Assembly (NCBI GenBank): GCA_034664295.1
Contig: JAXDHV010000012.1
Location: forward strand, 83,168 to 147,167
DNA: 64,000 nucleotides
Reading direction: 5' to 3'
Source: Palsa-513 sp034664295
GTDB taxonomy: Bacteria; Actinomycetota; Thermoleophilia; Solirubrobacterales; Solirubrobacteraceae
Of the stretch, positions 7,351-13,160 are shown piece after piece. The stretch's first letter is position 1. Each line of letters starts with the position of its first letter. A program made the position numbers and the translations under genes. The notes beneath the pieces were generated by a model, which made no database searches, was not told the origin of the DNA, and saw nothing but the letters and a program-made list of their open reading frames with translations.

Positions 7351-8168
7351 GCCGCCGGGACCCCGACGTGCGGGTGGGCGCGGTCGCCTACCACCCGCGC
7401 ATCGTCACGATCTGGGAGACGTTCCTCGAGCACTTCGAGCGTGAGGGGGTCGCGACCGACTACATCCTCTACTCGAACTACGAGCGCCTGGTCGCGGCGG
7501 TGATCGACGGGGATGTCGAGATCGGCTGGCATACCAACACGGCGTTCGTCGCGCTCGAGCAGAAGCTCGGCGCCGAAGGTCGCATCCTCGGCATGCGCGA
7601 CGTCGACGCCGAGTTCGCGACGGTGATCGTGACCCGGCGGGGCGAGGCGTTCGACGCAGTCCGCAGCCTCGCCGGCCGGCGCCTGGCGCTCGGCAGTCGC
7701 GACTCGGGACACGCGGCGATCCTCCCGCTGCACTACCTCGCCGACCAGGGTCTCGACGCGGCCTCCGAGTGCGAGCTGGTGCGCTTCGACACCGACCTCG
7801 GCAAGCACGGGGATACCGGGGACTCGGAGCTTCGCGTGATCCGCGCGGTGTCCGAGGGCAGGGCGGACGCCGGCGCGATCGGCGAGACCACGCTCGCCGC
7901 CTTCCGCGCCGAGCTCGTCCCGGCGGCCGCGGGCCTCGAGGTGGCATGGCGCAGCCCGACCTACTACCACTGCAACTTCACGGCCCTCCCGTCGCTCGAC
8001 GAAGACCTCGCGCAGCGGTGGCAGGCGGCGCTCCTGGCGATGAGCTACGACGATCCGCGCGTGCGCCAGGCGATGACGCTGGAGGGCGTGAAACGCTGGC
8101 TGCCGGGCGATCGCTCGGACTACCGGGCGCTGGCGGAGGCGATGGCCGACCGATCGCCGGGGGCGTGA
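7347..8168 (+). CDS. PhnD/SsuA-like substrate-binding protein without signal peptide
   Basis: Periplasmic-binding-protein fold (type 2, phosphonate/sulfonate/transferrin-like), 273 residues. Recognisable parts are an early YSNYERLVAAVIDGDVEIGW and HTNTAFVALEQ, the hinge region SLAGRRLALGSRDSGHAAILP, and VIRAVSEGRADAGAIGETTL. The start GTG 7347 overlaps the preceding stop, and the protein begins MSRRDPDVRVGAV with no signal peptide or lipobox. It therefore should stay in the cytoplasm, unlike normal ABC-transporter binding proteins, and no ATPase or permease gene is nearby. It may be a cytosolic ligand-binding subunit or an enzyme that uses this fold. Its stop overlaps the next gene by 4 nt. 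Confidence 0.8.
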   Translation: MSRRDPDVRVGAVAYHPRIVTIWETFLEHFEREGVATDYILYSNYERLVAAVIDGDVEIGWHTNTAFVALEQKLGAEGRILGMRDVDAEFATVIVTRRGEAFDAVRSLAGRRLALGSRDSGHAAILPLHYLADQGLDAASECELVRFDTDLGKHGDTGDSELRVIRAVSEGRADAGAIGETTLAAFRAELVPAAAGLEVAWRSPTYYHCNFTALPSLDEDLAQRWQAALLAMSYDDPRVRQAMTLEGVKRWLPGDRSDYRALAEAMADRSPGA

Positions 8169-9400
8169 GGCGCCTGGAAACCGAGGGGCTCGAGCTCGGC
8201 GGCGGGCTCGAGGTCCTGCTCGCCGCCGCCTTCGAGGGCATCGCGGCGGGCGAGCGCATCGAGGTCCTCACGACATCGCGCTCGACGGCGCTCGAGCTCC
8301 ACGGCTGGGCGCGGCTCGCGGGCCACCGGGCCGTCGGGGAGGACACGCCGCCCGGCGGGCCCTACGGCGTCGAGATCGAGCGCGGGCCGTTCGCCCGCGT
8401 GCTCGCCGACCGGCTGCCCCAGAGGACGGCAGGGCCGCCGCTGCGTGGCGGCGAGCTGCACACGGCGGACCTCCGGACCCCGGGCGACTTGCCCGCCCGC
8501 GCAGACGCGGCCTCTGGATTCGCCCCGCTCGGCGCGAGCGCCGAGCTCGGAGGACCGACCTTTCGCTGGACGCTCAACGAGCGCGACGCGATCTGGGCCG
8601 ATGACGTCGCCGAGCTCGCCGAGCAGGCCTCGGCCGGGCAATGGGACGCCTCGCGAGACATCCCCTGGGAGGCCGCCCGCGGGCTCCCCGACTTCATGGA
8701 GCGGGCCGTCTCCCAGGTGATGACGTTCATCGCCCAGAACGAATACGCCGCGCTCTACGTGCCGGCCGCGTTCATCGCGAACATCAACCCCCGCTACCAC
8801 GAGATGCTGATGTGGCTGGCCGGCCACGTGCACGACGAGGCCCGCCACATCGAGGTCTTCACCAAGCGATCGCTGATCGGCGGTCAGCCGAGCTACGCGC
8901 TCGCGTCGACCGAGCTCTCCCTCCACACGCTGCTCGAGGAGCCGGACTTCAGCGGCGCGGCGCTGCTGCTGAACGTACTCGGCGAAGGCACCTTCCTCGA
9001 CCTGCTGCGCTTCGTGCAGCGACACGCGCCCGACGCCGCGACCCGCGCGGCCGCAGCCCTCGCGCACCGCGACGAGGTCCGCCACGTCCATTTCGGGATC
9101 TCCCACGTCCGCCGGCGGATCGCCGCCGATCGCGCCCAGGAGGCCGTGCTCCTCGCCGCCGCCGAGCGCCGCGCGACAAAGCTGACCGATCTGTCGGGCC
9201 TCAGCCCCCTGCTCAGCGAAGGCCTGACCGTGATGGCCGCCGGATCGCTGCAGCCCGCCGAGCTCTCGAGCGGGGCGGCCGCCGTGCGCGAGCTCATGCA
9301 CACGATGGAGGTCAACCGCGTCCGCCGGCTGCAGGCCGCCGGGTTCGGCCTGCGTAGTGCCCAGCACCTCTCCGACCTCCACACGCCAAACCTGATGTAG
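8165..9400 (+). CDS. TusA-like domain fused to a ferritin-like diiron domain
   Basis: 411 residues in two parts. Residues 1-70 follow the TusA/SirA pattern (LETEGLELGGGLEVLL, then GIAAGERIEVLTTSRSTALELHGWARLAGH), but the Cys-Pro sulfur-carrier motif is replaced by Leu-Gly-Gly. From about 150 a ferritin-like four-helix domain carries two carboxylate-bridged iron half-sites: Glu in QNEYAALY with DEARH about 33 residues later, then Glu in LGEGTFL with DEVRH. This ligand set is that of diiron oxygenases and ribonucleotide-reductase-like proteins. GTG 8165 overlaps the previous stop (GTGA). Together with the flavoprotein and the binding protein this suggests an oxidative pathway, possibly of an organosulfur or amine substrate; that is inference. 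Confidence 0.75.
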   Translation: MRRLETEGLELGGGLEVLLAAAFEGIAAGERIEVLTTSRSTALELHGWARLAGHRAVGEDTPPGGPYGVEIERGPFARVLADRLPQRTAGPPLRGGELHTADLRTPGDLPARADAASGFAPLGASAELGGPTFRWTLNERDAIWADDVAELAEQASAGQWDASRDIPWEAARGLPDFMERAVSQVMTFIAQNEYAALYVPAAFIANINPRYHEMLMWLAGHVHDEARHIEVFTKRSLIGGQPSYALASTELSLHTLLEEPDFSGAALLLNVLGEGTFLDLLRFVQRHAPDAATRAAAALAHRDEVRHVHFGISHVRRRIAADRAQEAVLLAAAERRATKLTDLSGLSPLLSEGLTVMAAGSLQPAELSSGAAAVRELMHTMEVNRVRRLQAAGFGLRSAQHLSDLHTPNLM

Positions 9401-9425
9401 CCGGGCCGCCGCCGTAGTAGCCCGG
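9401..9425 (+). terminator. Hairpin directly after the diiron gene
   Basis: Arms CCGGGC (9401-9406) and GCCCGG (9420-9425) start at the base after the stop codon. There is no T-run, so it is at most a weak or Rho-assisted terminator. Confidence 0.35.
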
Positions 9426-9453
9426 CGGGATCGCCCGCTCTCGGGGTGCGGAC

Positions 9454-9459
9454 TACATT
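9454..9459 (+). promoter_or_regulatory. Leaderless -10 box of the GalT-like gene
   Basis: TACATT, 6 nt before GTG 9466. Confidence 0.5.
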
Positions 9460-9465
9460 ACGTCG

Positions 9466-10446
9466 GTGCCCGAGGTCCGCGTCGATCCGCTCTCCGGCCG
9501 GCGGACGATCATCGCGACCGACCGGGCCGACCGCCCGGGTGCCGAGTTCCAGACCGCGCCGGTCGACGCGATCGACCCGTCGAGCGACCCGTTCGCAGAG
9601 GGCAACGAGGCCCTCACACCGCCAGAGCTCTACGCCGTCCGACCGGGCGGCGGGCCGGCCGACGGGCCGGGCTGGCGGGTTCGGGTCGTCCCCAACCGCT
9701 ATCCCGCCCTCGAGCGCGCGAGCCCGACCCCCGAGCCCGACGCGACCCCTGACCTCTTCACCGCGGTCGCGGCGACCGGCTCCCACGAGGTGATCGTCAA
9801 CGCTCCGGCGTCCGTCGGGTCGCTCGCCGAGCTCGACGCAGACCAGGTCGCGGTGGCGCTCGACGCCTGGCGCGAGCGGATCCTCCACCACCACCGGGCG
9901 GCCTGCGTCCACCTGATCGTCAACGAGGGTCACGAGGCCGGCGCATCCCTGCTCCACACACACGCCCAGCTCTTCGCCCTCGACTTCGTCCCCGCCCAGA
10001 TCGCCCGCGAGCGCGAGCGGGCCGGGGCCTACGCGACCCGGACGATGGGCCAGAGCCTCCTCGCCGACCTCCTCCAAGAGGAGGTCCGCCGGCGGGAGCG
10101 GATCGTCGCGATCGACGACGAGGCCGTCCTGATCGCCCCGTACGCCTCCCAGCTCCCCTACCAGCTGATGCTCGTCCCCCGCAAGCCCCGTCCCCGCTTC
10201 GAGGCCGACGGGCCGACCGGTGCAGGCCTCCTCCACGACGGCCTGCGCCGCCTCTCGCGGCTCTTCGGGGGGAGTCCGCCGCTGAACCTCTGGATCCGCA
10301 CGGCTCCCCGCGGATCGGACCACTTCTGCTGGCGGATCGACATCCTCCCCCGCCTCGCCGGGGTCGCCGGCCTCGAGCTCGGCGCCGGAGTCGGCCTCAA
10401 CCCGGTCGCCCCCGAGCGGGCGGCCGCCGCCCTGCGTGACGCATGA
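9466..10446 (+). CDS. Galactose-1-phosphate uridylyltransferase-like nucleotidyltransferase
   Basis: HIT-superfamily nucleotidyltransferase of the GalT type, 326 residues. The N-terminus (RVDPLSGRRTIIATDRADRP) and VVPNRYPAL are characteristic, as is the active-site segment SLLHTHAQLFALDFVP with the His-x-His-x-Gln triad; the first His region HHHRAACVHLIVNEG precedes it. In GalT the second His of the triad carries the uridylyl intermediate. The protein is slightly shorter than E. coli GalT and belongs to the actinobacterial branch, whose members may act on other sugar phosphates. The start is leaderless. dtd follows 31 bp downstream. Confidence 0.8.
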   Translation: MPEVRVDPLSGRRTIIATDRADRPGAEFQTAPVDAIDPSSDPFAEGNEALTPPELYAVRPGGGPADGPGWRVRVVPNRYPALERASPTPEPDATPDLFTAVAATGSHEVIVNAPASVGSLAELDADQVAVALDAWRERILHHHRAACVHLIVNEGHEAGASLLHTHAQLFALDFVPAQIARERERAGAYATRTMGQSLLADLLQEEVRRRERIVAIDDEAVLIAPYASQLPYQLMLVPRKPRPRFEADGPTGAGLLHDGLRRLSRLFGGSPPLNLWIRTAPRGSDHFCWRIDILPRLAGVAGLELGAGVGLNPVAPERAAAALRDA

Positions 10447-10477
10447 AGCTGATCGGCCGACACCCCGGCGGCGCCTG

Positions 10478-10894
10478 ATGCGCGCCCTCGTCCAGCGGGT
10501 CAGCCGCGCGTCGGTCGCCGTCGACGGCCACGAGGTCGCAGCGATCGGCCCGGGACTCCTCGTCCTCGTCGGTGTGAGCGCCGACGACGATGCTCCGCGG
10601 TCAGACCGCCTTGCTGAGAAGGTCCGCCTGCTGCGCGTATTCGAAGACGGAAGCGGACAGATGAACGCCCCGCTCGGCGACCGCGACGTTCTCTGCATCA
10701 GTCAGTTCACCCTCTACGCCGACACCCGGCGCGGCAACCGCCCGAGCTTCACGCAGGCCGCCCCGTCCGAGCTCGCCCGGCCCCTATTCGAGCGATTCTG
10801 CGACGCGCTCGGCGCCCGGCGGGGCGTCTTCGGCGCGCGGATGGCGGTCGAGCTGGTCAACGACGGGCCGGTCACCCTGATGCTCGAGGTCTGA
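10478..10894 (+). CDS. dtd: D-aminoacyl-tRNA deacylase
   Basis: Hydrolyses D-amino acids (and glycine mischarged on tRNA-Ala) from tRNA as a proofreading dimer. The 138-residue sequence starts at MRALVQRVSRASVAVDG, the standard N-terminus, which fixes ATG 10478. It holds the active-site motif SQFTLYADTRRGNRPSF (about residues 75-91) and the C-terminal NDGPVTLML with the Gly-cisPro element that enforces chiral selection. It lies 31 bp behind the GalT-like gene with no separate -10 box visible and is probably cotranscribed with it. Confidence 0.95.
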   Translation: MRALVQRVSRASVAVDGHEVAAIGPGLLVLVGVSADDDAPRSDRLAEKVRLLRVFEDGSGQMNAPLGDRDVLCISQFTLYADTRRGNRPSFTQAAPSELARPLFERFCDALGARRGVFGARMAVELVNDGPVTLMLEV

Positions 10895-10911
10895 GCGCCG
10901 GCCCCGTCCAA

Positions 10912-10917
10912 TAGGCT
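10912..10917 (+). promoter_or_regulatory. Leaderless -10 box of the unknown gene at 10924
   Basis: TAGGCT, 6 nt before ATG 10924. Confidence 0.5.
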
Positions 10918-10923
10918 CCGCCG

Positions 10924-11526
10924 ATGCCGCCCGCCCGCCACCTCGTCCCCCGCTACGCGGCCGAGCCGCCCCACCACGGGATCCCCGAGGGCCAGTGGCG
11001 CGAGCGCCTCGAGCGCGAGTTCCTCGCCGCCGCCCTCGCCGTCGCAGACGACGCCGGCGAGCCCGGGGAGATCGTCTTCTACCCGGATCGAACCTGGCAC
11101 GGGCGGACCTACGTCCCCGCGGCCGCGAGAACTGCCAGCGGGATGGAGGTCTACGGATACATCGTCTTCGTCGCGGCCCTCGACCCCCTCGACGAGCCGA
11201 CCGACTTCGCCGGGCACGCGGACTTCACCGAGCAGACCGCCGAGCAGAACCCCGACTGGGAGCTCGACCTCTCCGACGAGGTGATCGGCGCCTGGCACGG
11301 GATCGGCGACGACGTCGCGTCGATGACGCTCGTCTGGGGCCGGTCGCTCGTCGCCGGCGGGGCGATCGCGACCGCCGAGCTCGGCGGGGTCAGCGTCGAC
11401 GAGTGCCCGCTGGAGGACCGCCGGTTCACCCTCCTGGCCCCCGACGACTATGCCGGCGAGCTGCTCGAGGTCCACCTCTACTCAGACGACGGCGACCGCC
11501 TCGCCCGCGAGTCGCTCTACGAATGA
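10924..11526 (+). CDS. Conserved-looking protein of unknown function, 200 residues
   Basis: I do not recognise the family. The protein is soluble, acidic and without signal peptide. It has a His/Pro-rich start (RYAAEPPHHGIPEG), a beta-rich middle (EIVFYPDRTWHGRTYVPAAA) and a C-terminal segment ELLEVHLYSDDGDRLARESLYE. Codon use matches neighbouring genes, and the leaderless -10 box supports the start. Its stop overlaps the ATG of the nitroreductase gene (ATGA), so the two products are probably made together. Confidence 0.75.
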   Translation: MPPARHLVPRYAAEPPHHGIPEGQWRERLEREFLAAALAVADDAGEPGEIVFYPDRTWHGRTYVPAAARTASGMEVYGYIVFVAALDPLDEPTDFAGHADFTEQTAEQNPDWELDLSDEVIGAWHGIGDDVASMTLVWGRSLVAGGAIATAELGGVSVDECPLEDRRFTLLAPDDYAGELLEVHLYSDDGDRLARESLYE

Positions 11527-12119
11527 CCGACGCCGCGGCGGTTCCCAGCCGGGCGCTCGACGCCGGGGCGGTTCCCAGCCGGGTGCTCGACGCCGGGGCG
11601 CTCGACCGCGCGACGGTCGACGCGGCGATCCGCGGGCGGCGGACGCACAAGGTCTACGGGCGTGAACCGGTCGACCGGGAGACCCTCGACGAGCTGTTCG
11701 AGCTCGCCCGGTGGGCGCCGAACCACCACCTGACCGAGCCGTGGCGCTTCCGCGTCGTCGGCCGCGAGTCGCTCGCTGCGCTGAAGGAGGCCGGCGGACC
11801 GGCCGACGGGGACAAGCTCGACCGGGCGCCGACCCTCGTCGCTGCGACCGTCGTCCAGACCGGGCCGGTCGACCAGCGACTCGAGGACATCTGCGCGGCG
11901 TCGGCGGCGATCTACATCGTCCTGCTCGCCGCCCACGCCCGCGGGCTGGCCGGCTACTGGCGCACGCCGGCCGTCCTCGGATCAAAGGGCGGCCGGGCGG
12001 CGCTCGGGATCGGCGAGGACGAGATCTCACTCGGCCTGATCCACCTCGGCCCGCTCCGCCAGGAGCAGAAGCCGCCGGCCCGGCGGGAGACGGCCGCGCT
12101 CGTCAGCTACCTCGACTGA
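11523..12119 (+). CDS. Nitroreductase-family FMN oxidoreductase
   Basis: 198-residue nitroreductase-fold protein, predicted to bind FMN and reduce substrates with NAD(P)H. Family marks are AIRGRRTHKVYGREPVDRE (Arg-Arg FMN phosphate contacts), ARWAPNHHLTEPWRF, the central helix AASAAIYIVLLAAHARGLAGYW and ALGIGEDEISLGLIHLG. The start overlaps the previous stop. Residues 5-24 are a tandem duplication of a 10-residue unit (AVPSRALDAG), encoded by a 30-bp repeat and unlikely to belong to the fold. The physiological substrate is unknown. Confidence 0.88.
   Translation: MTDAAAVPSRALDAGAVPSRVLDAGALDRATVDAAIRGRRTHKVYGREPVDRETLDELFELARWAPNHHLTEPWRFRVVGRESLAALKEAGGPADGDKLDRAPTLVAATVVQTGPVDQRLEDICAASAAIYIVLLAAHARGLAGYWRTPAVLGSKGGRAALGIGEDEISLGLIHLGPLRQEQKPPARRETAALVSYLD
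11538..11597 (+). repeat. Two 30-bp tandem units inside the nitroreductase gene
   Basis: 11538-11567 and 11568-11597 differ at a single base. The duplication is in frame and adds 10 residues to the N-terminus. Confidence 0.85.
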
Positions 12120-12172
12120 GGCGCCCGGGCGGCAGCAGGCAGCTGCGGAGGCCCGCCGGGTCCACCGGGGAG

Positions 12173-13123
12173 TCAGCCGACCGACGCCGAGCGAAGGGCC
12201 GCGAGCAGCCACTCCCAGGCCGGTGCGGCGCTCGGCCGGTCGGGCCAGCCGTTGATCGTCCCGAGGAGCTCCCAGTAGCGGTTGACCCGGGCGTCGGCGA
12301 ACGTCTCGATCGTCTCGGCCAGCCAGACCCGCGTCTGGGGATCGTCGGCCGAGCCGTTGGCCCGGGCGAACGCCGCGACCAGCTCGGCGACGATCGGCTC
12401 CGCGTCGGGTGAGCTCGGATCCACGCCGGCGGCGACGGCGCCGCCGGCTCGCTCCACGACGAGCGCGGCGTTCTGCTGGGCGGCGGCCGAGTCGGTCGGT
12501 CCGTGGTGACCCTGCGACTCGGCGTCGTGGTGCTCGGACATCCGCCGGACGCGGGCTCGAAATGCCGGGTCTGCGACGAGGCCGGCCAGCTCGATCCACG
12601 CGTCGACCTGGTCGGGCGTCGGGTCCTCGGGAAGGGCCGGGCGGGCCGAGCGCATCCTGGCGACGAGCGCCGGATCGACGTCGAGGCCGTCGAAGACGTG
12701 GTCGAGGAAGTCGTCGACGATCCGCTGGCGCTCGTCTGCCGTGAGCTGGGCGAGGTTGTGCATGAGCTTGATCTCCCTTGGGTTGGATTTTCGCCGGGCG
12801 ATCGATCCGAGCACCGCCCGGCGGAGGCGGAGAACCCGGATCTGCGCGTCGAGCGCGGCCGCATGAGCCCGCAGGACGTCGCCGAGCTCGGCCTCCCGGG
12901 CGAGCACCCGACGGGTTGTCGCGAGGTCGATGTCGAGCGCCCGGAGAGTGCCGATCAGATCGAGCCGTGCGACTCCGTCGTCGTCGTAGAGCCGGTAGCC
13001 GGCCTCCGAGCGGCCGGCCGGCGGGACGAGACCGGTGTCTGAGTAGAAGCGGATCGTCCGGACCGAGGTCCCGCTCCGCCGGGCGAGCTCACCGATCGTG
13101 TAGAGGTCTTCTGCTCCGGCCAT
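12173..13123 (-). CDS. MerR-family regulator with TipAS-like C-terminal region
   Basis: 316-residue transcription regulator. The N-terminal winged helix-turn-helix (YTIGELARRSGTSVRTIRFYSDTGLVPPAGRSEAGYRLY) is followed by a coiled-coil dimer helix and a C-terminal helical region (EIVAELVAAFARANG, then WLAETIETFADARVNRYWELLGTING) resembling TipA-type ligand-binding domains. No Cys-rich metal site is present, so a small organic ligand is more likely than a metal. Its promoter has the 19-bp spacer and dyad typical of MerR targets, so the gene should be autoregulated. The upstream same-strand neighbour is the patatin gene, whose stop lies in the -35 hexamer. Confidence 0.9.
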   Translation of the reverse strand: MAGAEDLYTIGELARRSGTSVRTIRFYSDTGLVPPAGRSEAGYRLYDDDGVARLDLIGTLRALDIDLATTRRVLAREAELGDVLRAHAAALDAQIRVLRLRRAVLGSIARRKSNPREIKLMHNLAQLTADERQRIVDDFLDHVFDGLDVDPALVARMRSARPALPEDPTPDQVDAWIELAGLVADPAFRARVRRMSEHHDAESQGHHGPTDSAAAQQNAALVVERAGGAVAAGVDPSSPDAEPIVAELVAAFARANGSADDPQTRVWLAETIETFADARVNRYWELLGTINGWPDRPSAAPAWEWLLAALRSASVG

Positions 13124-13129
13124 CCCGAC

Positions 13130-13160
13130 ATCTTCGGGCCTCCACCGACTGGAGAGTCAA
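13130..13160 (-). promoter_or_regulatory. MerR-type 19-bp-spacer promoter with operator dyad
   Basis: Minus strand: -35 TTGACT (13160-13155), spacer of exactly 19 bp, -10 GAAGAT (13135-13130), then 6 nt to ATG 13123. Arms CTCCA and TGGAG (13140-13154) are centred in the spacer. MerR proteins untwist such over-long spacers to activate. The patatin stop codon lies within the -35 hexamer. Confidence 0.6.
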
